DNA of 45,430 nt from an uncultured Victivallales bacterium (lineage in GTDB: Bacteria > Verrucomicrobiota > Lentisphaeria > Victivallales > UBA1829). The notes under the pieces are model-generated. The model saw only the letters and a list, made by a program, of their open reading frames with translations, did no database searches and was not told where the DNA came from. The position numbers and the translations under genes were made by a program. The stretch covers positions 1 to 45,430 of the forward strand of contig CALXRL010000002.1 in the NCBI GenBank assembly GCA_944390735.1, in the 5' to 3' direction. Of the stretch, positions 1-9,397 are shown in pieces. How positions within the stretch are numbered: position 1 is the first letter of the stretch; each line of letters begins with the position of its first letter.

Positions 1-2
1 TG

Positions 3-323
3 GCATATTGCGATCCGCCCTACGTTGCGGGCTCTCGCAAGGCTGGAGGCTACGAGCACGAGCTCCGGGATCGCGATCACGCTGAACTGATCGAAACGCT
101 GCTCGCCTACGACGGCGCTGTTCTGCTATCCGGCTATGACAACCCGATTTATGCGCCGCTTGAAGATGCCGGATGGGATCGGCTCGAAGTGGATGTGGTA
201 TGCTCCGCTGCTGGCAGGACTCGTTTCAGCGGTTTGCAGGGAACTGGATCCGCAAAGACAAAACAGCGTCGAACAGAGGTCTTGTGGCGCAATCCGGAGG
301 CGCAGCGGCGTCTCGCACAATAA
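3..323 (+). CDS. D12-class DNA adenine N6-methyltransferase, 3' part only
   Basis: The reading frame is open from the window edge to TAA at 321-323, giving 106 residues of a C-terminal part. It begins AYCDPPYV, which is the DPPY catalytic motif IV of Dam-like (D12 class) N6-adenine methylases, and continues with a region that fits the usual C-terminal half (LIETLLAYDGAVLLSGY, then a basic stretch near the end). The target-recognition part and the AdoMet-binding FxGG motif would lie upstream of the window. Small Dam homologues of this kind are common in phages and mobile elements, so the gene may mark the end of a prophage remnant; that is inference. A terminator follows directly. The family is clear; recognition site and activity cannot be judged from this fragment. 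Confidence 0.85.
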   Translation, partial: AYCDPPYVAGSRKAGGYEHELRDRDHAELIETLLAYDGAVLLSGYDNPIYAPLEDAGWDRLEVDVVCSAAGRTRFSGLQGTGSAKTKQRRTEVLWRNPEAQRRLAQ

Positions 324-339
324 ATAAAAAACAAACAGA

Positions 340-364
340 GCCGGGATTTTCCCGGCCTTTTTAT
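340..364 (+). terminator. Rho-independent terminator after the methylase gene
   Basis: A 7-bp perfect stem (GCCGGGA at 340-346, TCCCGGC at 350-356) with a three-base loop is followed by CTTTTTATTTT. It lies 17 nt after the methylase stop and ends that transcript. Confidence 0.85.
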
Positions 365-509
365 TTTCCGCACAATGATCCGCACAATGCTTTACGTTGT
401 CAAAAATCAGCATCGGCACAATGAAAATTGCCGTTTTTGAGTAAACATTTTCCCGGCGTGTGTTGAGCGTGTCCCGCCTGTTCCCGTCTGATTAAACCTT
501 TTCCTTCTT

Positions 510-515
510 TATAAT
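510..515 (+). promoter_or_regulatory. Possible -10 box of the amidohydrolase gene
   Basis: TATAAT lies 18 nt before the ATG at 534, but no good -35 box is found at normal spacing. The leader would be only about 12 nt. The rest of the 324-533 gap shows only the methylase terminator. Confidence 0.35.
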
Positions 516-533
516 CATCAGGGAAAAGAAGCC

Positions 534-1337
534 ATGAAAACATTTGACGATTTTGAAATCATCGACTCCCACGTTCATCCCTTTCTGGAAACAGAAGGCG
601 TCAATCTCGGAGCCTACGGAGCGCCTGTCACGCCGCAGGAGTTTGTCGAGGAGCTGCGCTCTCTCGGAATCCGGCAGTGCTGCGGGACTCTTCTCCACGG
701 ACAACACGCGGAGTGGAACGAGATCCGGAACCTCAACGATGCCGCTCTCCGCTTCCGCGACCGATTCCCCGATTTCTATCTTCCGGGAATCCATATTCAC
801 GCCCGCTGTCCGGACGAATCCTGCCGGGAACTGGAACGAATGCACCGGGAAGGCGTCCGCTGGATCGGAGAACTGGTCCCTTATCTGATGGGCACCGGTC
901 CCTTTGCCTCCCCGGGCTTTGAAACCATCTGCGCGACAGCCGAAGAACTCCGGATGCCGATCAATCTGCATCTGCATCCGGAAACGCTCGCCGATCTGGA
1001 AGGAATTGTCCGCAAATTTCCGAATCTGCCCATTGTTCTGGCGCATCCCGGCGATCTCGGGCAGGCAAAGCAGAGAGTGGAGTTCACGGCAAAATGGGAT
1101 AATGTCTATCTGGATCTCTCGGGGATCGGTCTTTTCCGCTGGAACATGCTCCGATGGGCGGTCGATCACTGCGGTTCCGGGAAACTGCTTTTCGGTTCGG
1201 ATTTCCCGATCTGCAGTCCCGGTATGAATCTCTACGGCGTTCTCACGGAACACCTCTCCCGTCCGGAGCTGGAAAACATCTTCTCCCGGAACTTCCGGCG
1301 TCTGATTCACGCGGAAGGAATCACTCCTTCTCGTTGA
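534..1337 (+). CDS. Amidohydrolase-2 family metal-dependent hydrolase
   Basis: The product is a 267-residue cytoplasmic protein with the features of the Amidohydrolase_2 (ACMSD-like) TIM-barrel family. It has an early IIDSHVHPF metal-binding motif (about residues 9-17), a histidine-bearing strand INLHLHPE near 143, VLAHPGD near 170 and a late LLFGSDFP with the conserved aspartate. Family members hydrolyse or decarboxylate small cyclic or aromatic acids and lactones; the substrate here cannot be read from sequence. No signal peptide is seen. The gene stands alone on this strand, and its 3' end overlaps the convergent fucosidase gene by 17 nt, so the two transcripts run into each other. A catabolic role together with the nearby sugar-use genes is only a guess. 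Confidence 0.85.
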   Translation: MKTFDDFEIIDSHVHPFLETEGVNLGAYGAPVTPQEFVEELRSLGIRQCCGTLLHGQHAEWNEIRNLNDAALRFRDRFPDFYLPGIHIHARCPDESCRELERMHREGVRWIGELVPYLMGTGPFASPGFETICATAEELRMPINLHLHPETLADLEGIVRKFPNLPIVLAHPGDLGQAKQRVEFTAKWDNVYLDLSGIGLFRWNMLRWAVDHCGSGKLLFGSDFPICSPGMNLYGVLTEHLSRPELENIFSRNFRRLIHAEGITPSR

Positions 1338-2592
1338 TTCCCGCATGGTTTTCCTGCGCGACGACCGCCTTGCCCTGAATCACGGGCTCGGCAAACGTCA
1401 GGCGGACCACCGGAACTTGTCCGGCGAGCTGATCGACCGGAATTCCGCGCAGCCGCAGAGAGCGCGGCTCCTGAAGCCGGTACACATTCGGCTCCATCGT
1501 CGCCTCCAGTTCCGTTCCCGTATTCAGGAGCACGGCCTTCTCCGGCAGCACATTCAGCGGAGCAAGTTCCAGCGCGGAACAGGCGGGCGGATTCAGAAGC
1601 ACCAGATTCAGCTCCCGTCCCCCGCCGGTGCAGAGGATCGTCTTGTCGTCGAGCACGCCGTAGCAGGGCGGAGCCGTCACCGCGGAAGCCGTTTTGCGGA
1701 ACCAGTCGCCCAGCGTGTTCAGCAGCTTCACCGACTCCGGCGGGAAGCGTCCGTCCGCCCGGGGCCCGGCATTGAGCAGATAGTTTCCGCCCAGTGCCAG
1801 ATTCGACGCCATCTGACGCTCCAGATGATAGATCGAAAAATAGTCCTCCTGCGCCCGGTATCCCCAGCTGTTCGAGCCCACCGAGTTGCACGCCTCCGTC
1901 GGATTGGCGAACGGAAGCGTCGGATCCGCCTGAAAACTCCGTTCAGGCGTCGTGAAATCTCCGGTATCCATTCCCCGGTTGTTGATCACCGCCGACGGCT
2001 GGAGACTGCGGATCATCGCATTGATCGACGGATCCTGTATCTTCGGCACATTCATATCCCACCAGATGCCGTCGATCTTTCCGTAATTCGTGCAGAGTTC
2101 GCGAATCTGATTTTTCAGGAACTGCATGTAGCGCCCGAGATCATGGTTTGCCGGATCCGTCTGAATCTCATGATGCCGCCCGAGATTCGGATAATTCGGA
2201 TGGTGCCAGTCCACCACGGAATAATAGAGAACCAGGGGGAAATTGCGTTTGTGACACTCGTCGGCAAGCTCCCTGAGCAGATCTCTGCCGCAGGGGGTGT
2301 GCATGACATTGAAATCGGTCTCCCGCGTATCCCACATGCAGAAGCCGTCATGATGCTTCGTGGTAAAAACAAGATACTGCATGCCGTTTTTCTCCGCGAG
2401 ATCCAGCCACTCCGACGGATGAAACTCCTTCGCTGTGAACTGCTTCTGATATTCCAGATAACGCTCCCACGGCACCTGAAAGCGCTGAAGCTCCTGTTCC
2501 TGCACTCCTCCGACCGCGTAGATTCCCCAATGAATAAACAGACCGAAGCGTTTCTGAAAAAACCAATCTCTGGCATCCTTGAATTTCTGCAT
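1321..2592 (-). CDS. GH29 alpha-L-fucosidase
   Basis: The 423-residue product matches family GH29: RFGLFIHWG near residue 15, VFTTKHHDGFCMW near 75, and GIWWDMN, in which D179 sits where the catalytic nucleophile of GH29 enzymes lies. The enzyme removes terminal alpha-L-fucose from glycans. There is no signal peptide, so it probably acts in the cytoplasm on imported oligosaccharides. It is shorter than many secreted fucosidases, which carry an extra C-terminal beta-sandwich; here the part after residue 330 is a short beta-rich tail. GGGGAG lies 8 nt before the ATG. The gene follows proS after a terminator, so it depends on read-through or on a promoter inside the proS end. The 3' end overlaps the convergent amidohydrolase gene. 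Confidence 0.93.
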   Translation of the reverse strand: MQKFKDARDWFFQKRFGLFIHWGIYAVGGVQEQELQRFQVPWERYLEYQKQFTAKEFHPSEWLDLAEKNGMQYLVFTTKHHDGFCMWDTRETDFNVMHTPCGRDLLRELADECHKRNFPLVLYYSVVDWHHPNYPNLGRHHEIQTDPANHDLGRYMQFLKNQIRELCTNYGKIDGIWWDMNVPKIQDPSINAMIRSLQPSAVINNRGMDTGDFTTPERSFQADPTLPFANPTEACNSVGSNSWGYRAQEDYFSIYHLERQMASNLALGGNYLLNAGPRADGRFPPESVKLLNTLGDWFRKTASAVTAPPCYGVLDDKTILCTGGGRELNLVLLNPPACSALELAPLNVLPEKAVLLNTGTELEATMEPNVYRLQEPRSLRLRGIPVDQLAGQVPVVRLTFAEPVIQGKAVVAQENHAGINEKE

Positions 2593-2606
2593 GAGTCACT
2601 CTCCCC

Positions 2607-2640
2607 GAAAACAAAAAGGAGAGCCGCTTCCGACTCTCCT
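2607..2640 (-). terminator. Terminator between proS and the fucosidase gene
   Basis: Read on the minus strand, AGGAGAG (2640-2634) pairs with CTCTCCT (2623-2617) around a 10-base loop and is followed by TTTTTGTTTT. It lies 13 nt past the proS stop and 14 nt before the fucosidase ATG. Confidence 0.75.
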
Positions 2641-2653
2641 CGTCCAAGATTTC

Positions 2654-4381
2654 TTATCGATATTTATTCAGTTCATCCGAAACCCGCGCGGCCAGGATTC
2701 CCGCCGCGTTGTCCAGCGGCAGCAATTCCGAATCGCGCGATCCGCGCAGCCGGAATTCCACCTTGCCCGCGGCGAGACTCTTCGGAGAGATCACCACACG
2801 GAACGGAATTCCCAGCAGATCGGCGTCGCTGAACATGGATCCTGCTTTTTCTCCGCGGTCGTCGAAGAGGACCTCGATTCCGAGCTTCTGAAGCTCCTGA
2901 TAGAAGGCTTCCGCGACCTCCATCACCCGGTCCTTGTCCGGCGTAATCGCGCAGATTTCCACCTGATACGGAGCAACCGACATCGGCCAGATCGGTCCGT
3001 AGTCGTCATGGGAATCCTCGACCAGCGCCGCCATCGTGCGTCCGATTCCGATTCCGTAGCAGCCCATGATCATCGGATGCGACTTTCCATCCTTGTCCAG
3101 ATACTCGCACTTCATCGGTGCGGAATATTTGGTTCCGAGCTGGAAGATGTTTCCGACTTCAATTCCGCGTTTCATCTGCAGCGGCTCGCCCGTCACCGGA
3201 CAGGGATCGCCTTCCCGGACGGTCGCGATATCCGCCACCAGCGCATCCTTGAGGTCGCGCCCGTAATTGAAGTTGATGTAGTGGAATCCCGCCTCGTTGG
3301 CGCCGACCACCAGATTGGACGATCCCTCCACCGAGCGGTCCACCACAATCACCGCCTTTGCCGGATCAATTCCCACCGGCGACGCATAGCCCGGAACCGC
3401 CCCCGCCTTCCGGATCTGCTCATCGTTCGCAAACGACAGCTCCTTGATCCGGAGCAGGTTCTGAAGTTTTGTCTCGTTGACCTCGAAATCGCCGCGGATC
3501 AGAACAAAAATCAGCCGTCCGTCCGAGTCCGCATAAAAGACCGCCTTGCCGGTGTTTTCCGGTTTGACTTTCAGGAATTCCGCCACGGCCTCAATCGTCT
3601 TGGCTCCGGGCGTTGCCACCTTTTCCAGCGGCAGTTCGGGCGACTTTTCAAATTGAAGTGCCGAAACCGCAATCTCCCGGTTCGCCTTGTAGCTTTTTCC
3701 ATCGGGAGAGACAAAAAGCGTATCCTCTCCGCAGTCGGCCAGCGACATGAACTCGTGCGAGACATTGCCGCCCATCATTCCGGAATTCGCCTTGATGGAA
3801 AGCACATGCTTGAGTCCCACTCTGCGGTAGATGTTCACATACGCCTGATGCGCCCGCTCGTAATACTTTTCCAGACACTCCTGCGAGGTATGGAAACTGT
3901 ACGCATCCTTCATCGTGAATTCCCGGACGCGGATCAGTCCGGCCCGCGGACGCGCTTCGTCACGATACTTCGTCTGAATCTGATACGCCATGATCGGCAG
4001 CTGCTTGTAGCTGTTGATCTCGGAACGGACCAGATGCACAATGGCCTCCTCGTGGGTCATTCCCAGGAGCATGTCCTTTCCGTTCCGGTCCTTGAAGCGC
4101 AGCAGCTCCTGACCGACCGAAGTGAAGCGTCCCGACTCCTGCCAAAGTTCCGCCGGAAGCACCACCGGCATCAGCACCTCCTGCCCGTCGATGGCGTTCA
4201 TCTCCTCGCGGACGATATTCTCGATTTTCCGGATGATCCGTTCCGCCGGCGGCAGCAGACTGTAAATTCCCGCCGAAACCGGACGGATATAACCGCCGCG
4301 GATCAGAAATTTGTGACTTACCGTTTTCGCGTCTTTGGGGTCTTCCTTGATTCTGCGCCCCAGCATTCTGGACATTTTCAT
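2654..4381 (-). CDS. proS: Prolyl-tRNA synthetase (bacterial type, with editing domain)
   Basis: ProRS charges tRNA-Pro with proline in the cytoplasm. The 575-residue product has the normal length of the bacterial form. The N-terminal class II core opens with SRMLGRRIKEDPKDA and carries LIRGGYIRPVSAGIY; motif 2 is seen in RDEARPRAGLIRVREFTMKD near residue 140, and motif 3 in GIGIGRTMAALVED near 445. Between them, about residues 225-405, lies the YbaK-like editing insertion that removes mischarged alanine. The anticodon-binding domain follows to the C-terminus. It lies 47 nt after lptD on the same strand and probably shares its transcript. ATG at 4381 is followed by other in-frame ATGs at 4375 and 4366; the first was kept because it gives the usual N-terminus. 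Confidence 0.97.
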   Translation of the reverse strand: MKMSRMLGRRIKEDPKDAKTVSHKFLIRGGYIRPVSAGIYSLLPPAERIIRKIENIVREEMNAIDGQEVLMPVVLPAELWQESGRFTSVGQELLRFKDRNGKDMLLGMTHEEAIVHLVRSEINSYKQLPIMAYQIQTKYRDEARPRAGLIRVREFTMKDAYSFHTSQECLEKYYERAHQAYVNIYRRVGLKHVLSIKANSGMMGGNVSHEFMSLADCGEDTLFVSPDGKSYKANREIAVSALQFEKSPELPLEKVATPGAKTIEAVAEFLKVKPENTGKAVFYADSDGRLIFVLIRGDFEVNETKLQNLLRIKELSFANDEQIRKAGAVPGYASPVGIDPAKAVIVVDRSVEGSSNLVVGANEAGFHYINFNYGRDLKDALVADIATVREGDPCPVTGEPLQMKRGIEVGNIFQLGTKYSAPMKCEYLDKDGKSHPMIMGCYGIGIGRTMAALVEDSHDDYGPIWPMSVAPYQVEICAITPDKDRVMEVAEAFYQELQKLGIEVLFDDRGEKAGSMFSDADLLGIPFRVVISPKSLAAGKVEFRLRGSRDSELLPLDNAAGILAARVSDELNKYR

Positions 4382-4428
4382 GATGCAAAACCCTTATTGC
4401 TGTTATCTGTAGTGGAATTGAAAACCGC

Positions 4429-7080
4429 TCATTCCCCGCCAAACTTCTGACCCAGCGTCAAAGACGGCATCGCGGAGAGCGAAACATAGAACGCCACATA
4501 AAAGGAGCTGTCCTTATCCTGCTTGCTGTTCAGCTGAACCGACCGGCCGAACGCCGCAACCACATCCACGCAGTGAAAATTCCGTTTCAGGGAGACGGTC
4601 ATGTCCTGAAGCAGCGCCGCCTCCACATCGTACGTCACGGAAAAACTGCCGGTCAGCTTCGGATCAATGTAGGTGGGAAAATTCACGCCGATGGTCGCCA
4701 TCTGCGACATCGGATACGACGCATCCAGTGTCGCGGAGGTTGAGTTGATCTGCGTCAGCATCGATCCCATGGAATAGGTTCCCCGCAGTTTGTAGTAATC
4801 GGAATACATGTACGCGCCCCAGATTTTCCAGTCTTTCGAAATCTGATAGCTCAGCATGGTGTTCCACATGTCGATGTATTTCAGTTTCGACATGCCCACG
4901 CGTCCCGCCTGACGTCCGAACGCACGGGTCGCCTCCTGATCGTGCTTGTTGTTGTGCCCGACATCCCAGAGCAGTTCGGAGGAGAACGTGAATCCGTCAA
5001 ACGGCGTCAGCGAGAGTTTGGCTCCGATATCGCCGATGTGTCCGAATATTCCCTGTTTCTGCGCATGGAAATCCCAGTAGGTGTCCAGCGACGCCCACTC
5101 GGTGATCGCCTCGGATCCGTAGGCTCCCCGACGGGTCTGCAGGGTGTTCTGCATACCGACTCGGACAAAGTTCTGTTTATGAATCCGGTCGATGTCGTCA
5201 AAATAGAGGATCTTGTCCTCGTCCAGCGTCGGTTCCGGAATGTACGTGTAGTTCACATACGGCATCAGCACATGGCGCAGTCCGTCGATCTGAAGAAAGG
5301 AGTTGCGCACATTCTGCCAGGTCCGGTAGATCTTGGTGTTCGCCTCAATTCCGAGTTCCCCGATGAAGCGCAGATCCGCGCCGCCCGATCCCCGGAAACT
5401 CGTGAACGGTTTCATTTCGGAGAAGAACGGCTGATCGATGGAATCCGCCCCGAACATGGCATTCAGCTGATCGTCGCTGATTTTGTTCTTCGACGTGTTC
5501 GAATAGGCGGTAAAGCGTCCGCCCGCACGCGGAATGATGTTGATGAAGTCCAGATTGATCGGATAGTACAGGAAATGAACCGTGTCAAAGCGCGCGCTCT
5601 CATAATCCCGGATCCGGCCGTACTTGGAGCGGATGTCGAATCTGCGCCATTTCATCTGATAATATCCGGCGGTGGTTTCGCTCTGATAATAGAGACCGCC
5701 GAAGAGTTCCTGTCTGGGCATGTCGAACCTTGCCTCCGGCAGACGCTCCAGGACCGTGTCAAAGGAGTTGACCCGGAGTGTGGTCAGCAGCGCCGCCGAG
5801 GCCCGCTCCATCTGATACTCCAGCGACGCATAGGTCGGCGGCTGAATGTTCTGATCGTAACGGGCCGAATAGTAATCGTCGAGGAAATTGTAGTCGCTCA
5901 ACTTCTCGAACTGACCGCGGAAATCCAGATTCGGCGTGATATGCGTCAGGTTGGTGATTTTAATGTCGTAGCGGTCCTTCGGGATCCGCATCCGGGTATG
6001 ATTCTTATACCAGCGGCTGTTGTCTTCATCGTCGTAATCCCACATGTTGTAAGGATCGCGGTCGTGCATGCCGACAGCGAAGAATTCGGTCCGGGAGAAA
6101 TCGGTGATGAAGTTCATTTTTCCGCCGTAGGCCAGTCCGCGGTCGGAGTAGTAGTTGAGGATCGCGGCCGCATTCAGCTGCATCTGTTTGGTGTCGATGA
6201 CGGAGAAGCCCTTCGAAGCCCGGACGAAGTATCCCCATCCGGAGGTGTTTCCGAAGTCGATATCCACGCCGAAGCTGTCGGATTCCATCGGCTTGTAGAG
6301 GGCCGGGAGCCAGAGCACCGGGATATTCCAGAGACGGAACATCGTATTGTACGCCCAGATGCTGTGTTCGCTGTGGTCCGGATTGTAGTTCTGAATGCCG
6401 CTTTCGTATTCCCGCGGGGTCAGAACGGCTTTGGAGGCGCTGACGGAATAGTGGTCGTGATCGTCAATGATGTAATTGCAGGTGGTCATCCGGGCATTTT
6501 CGACCGTGATTTTTCCGTCCGGCGAGCGCTCCGCATCGGAGGCCGCGCAGAAGATCGGCCCGTTCTGGACCGCAAAATTCTTGAACTGGAGAAGTCCGGA
6601 ATTCAGATTTCCGGAAATGCGGTCGGCCTTCATGTAGCCGGTGATGTTCTCAATGGAGACCTTGATCTTGCGCACGCCGATCGCCGAGGTCACATATTCG
6701 ATCACTTCCACCTTCAGCGTGGGATCGTCCAGCAGATCCTGATATTCCTGATAGTCCACCGTTCGGGTGCGTTTCTGTCTCCGGGTGAACGTGACGTTCC
6801 CCGCCGCTTCAATATCCTGGGAATTGATGTTGATGATCGCCTTGTCCGCGGTCACGGTCGTATCCTTGTACTTGATGACGACATGTCCGCGCGCGATGAT
6901 GTTTTCTCCGACATATTCATAGATATCGGCGCTGGCGTCGACGCTTTGTCCGGACAGCGTCCCGCCGATGGACTTGACCGATTCCAGCGGCGACGCCCCG
7001 AAGGCGTCCGCCAGCGGAGCCAGACAAAAAAGAACCGTCGAGCACAGCAGCGCCAGACGTCTGACAAGAGACATTTTCAT
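4429..7080 (-). CDS. lptD: LPS-assembly outer-membrane protein LptD
   Basis: LptD is the outer-membrane beta-barrel that inserts lipopolysaccharide in the outer leaflet together with LptE. The 883-residue product begins with a Sec signal peptide (MKMSLVRRLALLCSTVLF, likely cut after ADA near residue 27). An OstA/LptA-like periplasmic domain follows at about 38-120 (GENIIARGHVVIKYKDTTV, DIEAAGNVTFTRR). The rest is rich in alternating aromatic residues, as expected for the barrel (WNIPVLWLPALYKP near 285 is typical of the family). The frame extends to a TTG at 7098, but ATG at 7080 or 7074 puts the signal peptide at the very start and is preferred. It is first in a pair with proS. It implies a Gram-negative cell with LPS. 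Confidence 0.93.
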   Translation of the reverse strand: MKMSLVRRLALLCSTVLFCLAPLADAFGASPLESVKSIGGTLSGQSVDASADIYEYVGENIIARGHVVIKYKDTTVTADKAIININSQDIEAAGNVTFTRRQKRTRTVDYQEYQDLLDDPTLKVEVIEYVTSAIGVRKIKVSIENITGYMKADRISGNLNSGLLQFKNFAVQNGPIFCAASDAERSPDGKITVENARMTTCNYIIDDHDHYSVSASKAVLTPREYESGIQNYNPDHSEHSIWAYNTMFRLWNIPVLWLPALYKPMESDSFGVDIDFGNTSGWGYFVRASKGFSVIDTKQMQLNAAAILNYYSDRGLAYGGKMNFITDFSRTEFFAVGMHDRDPYNMWDYDDEDNSRWYKNHTRMRIPKDRYDIKITNLTHITPNLDFRGQFEKLSDYNFLDDYYSARYDQNIQPPTYASLEYQMERASAALLTTLRVNSFDTVLERLPEARFDMPRQELFGGLYYQSETTAGYYQMKWRRFDIRSKYGRIRDYESARFDTVHFLYYPINLDFINIIPRAGGRFTAYSNTSKNKISDDQLNAMFGADSIDQPFFSEMKPFTSFRGSGGADLRFIGELGIEANTKIYRTWQNVRNSFLQIDGLRHVLMPYVNYTYIPEPTLDEDKILYFDDIDRIHKQNFVRVGMQNTLQTRRGAYGSEAITEWASLDTYWDFHAQKQGIFGHIGDIGAKLSLTPFDGFTFSSELLWDVGHNNKHDQEATRAFGRQAGRVGMSKLKYIDMWNTMLSYQISKDWKIWGAYMYSDYYKLRGTYSMGSMLTQINSTSATLDASYPMSQMATIGVNFPTYIDPKLTGSFSVTYDVEAALLQDMTVSLKRNFHCVDVVAAFGRSVQLNSKQDKDSSFYVAFYVSLSAMPSLTLGQKFGGE

Positions 7081-7201
7081 TCCAGTTCGTTCCGCCAATC
7101 AAAAATCATTCTGTTCCTGCCAATCAAAACGCTGACGCGTCCGCAGATAAGCATCGCTCCCCGGTGCAATGGAAAAGCGCTTCCGCACCGACATATTTCA
7201 T

Positions 7202-7229
7202 ACTATATCATAAAATTCCGCATGCGCAA
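7202..7229 (-). promoter_or_regulatory. Likely lptD promoter
   Basis: On the minus strand TTGCGC (7229-7224) and TATAGT (7207-7202) are spaced by 16 nt, about 120 nt before the lptD ATG. The boxes are reasonable but not consensus. The rest of the gap to the galactosidase stop is a C-rich stretch on the plus strand without a clear terminator. Confidence 0.4.
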
Positions 7230-7392
7230 GCAGGAAAAAATCATTTCTCGGCAATCTTCGATTTCCGAGCGTGGAAGACGGGGCTCTTCCAACGGCTTTT
7301 CCCCGAATCCGGTTCCGCTTCCAATTCCCCCCTTCCCCTCCCCCGGAGCGGAAATCCCGGACAAGGCGGACAGGGGGAAAAACTCCATTCTC

Positions 7393-9150
7393 TCAGCGGA
7401 TCATTTCCGTAAACGGCGCATGATCGGGATGGTCCAGAAATTCGATCCGGTTCTCCCGCAGTCCCTCCACTTCAAAGACGATCAGCTCATTTTTCCCTTT
7501 TTTCAGCAGCGGAGCCGGAGCGTACAAGGCAAACTGCGGACCCTCCACGCGATAACGGCCGAGATTCACTCCGTTGAGGAAAAGCTGTCCATGGGTCCCG
7601 CAGGGAATGCGGATGAAGGTGTCCGCCACCTCCCCGATCACGAATTCCGCACGGTGAAAACACGGTCCCGCGGGCGACGGGTTGTACGGACCGAACCTCA
7701 GGCGGGAAAGATCCTTCAGCGCAAGCGGATACATCTCCCAGGAATAGAGTCTCCGGCTCTGAATCAGGACTCCGTCAAGCCCCTTGTTCCAGCGGTCATT
7801 CTCCCCCATTGCCATATTGACCCGGCCCTGATTCTCCACAAGGATGTCCAGTCGTCCGGGCGGCACCGGGACAGAATCGTTCCGATTGCAGACCATGCTT
7901 CCATACCGTTTTCCATCCACATACACCCACGCCTCGTCCGCAAGATTCCGAAGCGACAGCGGCGCGGACTTCTCCCGGAACGACACCGAACTCCGATATA
8001 GAATAAAACCGAAATTCTGACCGCAGCGCTCCATCGGTTCGGGCGTCACCGACTCGATCGGTTCGGAGAGGGCGGAGAGCTGATCAAAAAGCTCCGCCGA
8101 GCCGGTAAATTCCACTGAAGGAAATTTCCGCAGTGCGGAAGGCGCAGGCGCCCCCGTTTCCGCATCCGGACAATAGCGCCGGATCAGCTTCTGAACGGCG
8201 AAATACTTCGGAGTCGGATTGCCGGCCTCGTCCAGAAGCGCATCCGTGTCGTAGCTGTTGAGATAAGGCTCAAAGCGATCCCCCATTCGCAGAGCCCCGT
8301 TCAGGAAACCGAAACTGGTGCCGCCGTGAAACATATAGAAATTGAAGGAGTTGCCGCGCTGAAGCATCTCCTCGACATCCTGAACCACGTCTTGGGTTCC
8401 ATGGCGCAGGTAGGGCGCGTTCCAGCGGTGCGAGACGCCCGACCACAGCTCCATGACAAATTCCGGCGTCTCCGGACGCAGTTTCTGCATCTCGTCCAGA
8501 AAGGGACCCGGATGGCTCGGACAGTTGACCGTCAGAAGCGTTTCCGGAATCGATCCGGAATCCATCACCGTGGCGCTGCCCCAGTCCGAAATGAAAAGCG
8601 GGATCGTGATTCCAGAGTCGCGGAAGAAGTCATAAAGATGTCTCAGATAGCGGGTGTCGTTGCCGACGGACCCGTATTCATTTTCGATCTGCATCAGAAC
8701 CACGGGGCCGCCCTCGGTCCACTGGAGCCTCCGGAGACGGGGTAGAAGAACGGAAAAATAACGGTCCACCGCATCCAGATACTCGCGATTGGAACAGCGG
8801 ATCCGCAGTCCCGGCTTGTTCAGCAGCCATGCGGGAAGCCCCCCGAAATCCCATTCCGAACAGATGTAGGGCCCCGGACGCAGAATGACCATCAGCCCGA
8901 GCGAGGAGGCCATTCCGACATACCGTTCCACATCCAGCCCGCCGGAAAAGCAGAAGCTGCCTTCCGTCTCCTCGTGAAGATTCCAGGGAAGATAACTCTC
9001 CACCGTATTCAGTCCGCACTGTTTCAGCTTGACCAGACGGTCCATCCAGAGATCCGGATGAATCCGGAAATAGTGCATGGAACCGGAACGGAAGCAAGTC
9101 GGCTTTCCGTCCACAAGGAACTCTTTTTTTCGAATCTCAATCCGACGCAT
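7393..9150 (-). CDS. GH35 beta-galactosidase
   Basis: The 585-residue product is a clear GH35 enzyme: SGSMHYFRIHPDLWMDRL at the N-terminus, GPYICSEWDFGGLPAWLL near residue 95, and VLMQIENEYGS with E158 as acid/base. FVMELWSGVSHRWN carries E234, which sits where the nucleophile lies. GH35 enzymes cleave terminal beta-D-galactose from oligosaccharides. The C-terminal third (after about 400) is beta-rich and ends with FLNGVNLGRYRVEGPQ, the galactose-binding-like jelly roll common in the family. No signal peptide is seen, so action on imported oligosaccharides is likely. GGAAAGG precedes the ATG by 10 nt. It is transcribed away from an AraC-type regulator, which probably controls it. Confidence 0.94.
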   Translation of the reverse strand: MRRIEIRKKEFLVDGKPTCFRSGSMHYFRIHPDLWMDRLVKLKQCGLNTVESYLPWNLHEETEGSFCFSGGLDVERYVGMASSLGLMVILRPGPYICSEWDFGGLPAWLLNKPGLRIRCSNREYLDAVDRYFSVLLPRLRRLQWTEGGPVVLMQIENEYGSVGNDTRYLRHLYDFFRDSGITIPLFISDWGSATVMDSGSIPETLLTVNCPSHPGPFLDEMQKLRPETPEFVMELWSGVSHRWNAPYLRHGTQDVVQDVEEMLQRGNSFNFYMFHGGTSFGFLNGALRMGDRFEPYLNSYDTDALLDEAGNPTPKYFAVQKLIRRYCPDAETGAPAPSALRKFPSVEFTGSAELFDQLSALSEPIESVTPEPMERCGQNFGFILYRSSVSFREKSAPLSLRNLADEAWVYVDGKRYGSMVCNRNDSVPVPPGRLDILVENQGRVNMAMGENDRWNKGLDGVLIQSRRLYSWEMYPLALKDLSRLRFGPYNPSPAGPCFHRAEFVIGEVADTFIRIPCGTHGQLFLNGVNLGRYRVEGPQFALYAPAPLLKKGKNELIVFEVEGLRENRIEFLDHPDHAPFTEMIR

Positions 9151-9196
9151 ATTTCAAAAACCTTTCCGCTGATTGATTCCGCCCCTTCCACTTCTT

Positions 9197-9225
9197 ATTG
9201 TAACACGAAAGGGTCCGGAAATCAA
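9197..9225 (-). promoter_or_regulatory. Promoter of the GH35 gene
   Basis: On the minus strand TTGATT (9225-9220) and TACAAT (9202-9197) are spaced by exactly 17 nt, giving a leader of about 40 nt. It lies back to back with the promoter of the AraC gene, so a regulator bound between them could act on both. Confidence 0.65.
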
Positions 9226-9313
9226 TCGGCAAAATGTCGGATTTCGCTGACATTCTGACAAAAAAACAAATTCAGAAAAATAAGACCTCCTCCCGCCGGA
9301 TGAGAAATTCCGT

Positions 9314-9342
9314 TTGACAGAACTTCAAAAGGATGCTATCTT
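9314..9342 (+). promoter_or_regulatory. Promoter of the AraC-type regulator gene
   Basis: A consensus -35 TTGACA (9314-9319) and TATCTT (9337-9342) are spaced by 17 nt, about 55 nt before the ATG at 9398. Confidence 0.65.
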
Positions 9343-9397
9343 TGATCAAATGACCGGATGTTTTGCAGAACGAAGGATATAATTGACAGGACGACGA

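Noticed and set aside
2579..4450. Open frame of 623 codons on the plus strand opposite proS
   Set aside because: Complete overlap with proS, no motifs, Arg/His-rich shadow composition.
4942..8001. Open frame of 1019 codons on the plus strand opposite lptD and the GH35 end
   Set aside because: It is antisense to two well-supported genes, has no recognised motif and a composition rich in Val, Arg and His, as expected from the opposite strand of this G+C-rich codon use.
9205..9225. ACACGA near 9203-9208 as a further site for the LacI regulator
   Set aside because: Only the core matches; the flanking TTT and GTAAA half-sites are not present.
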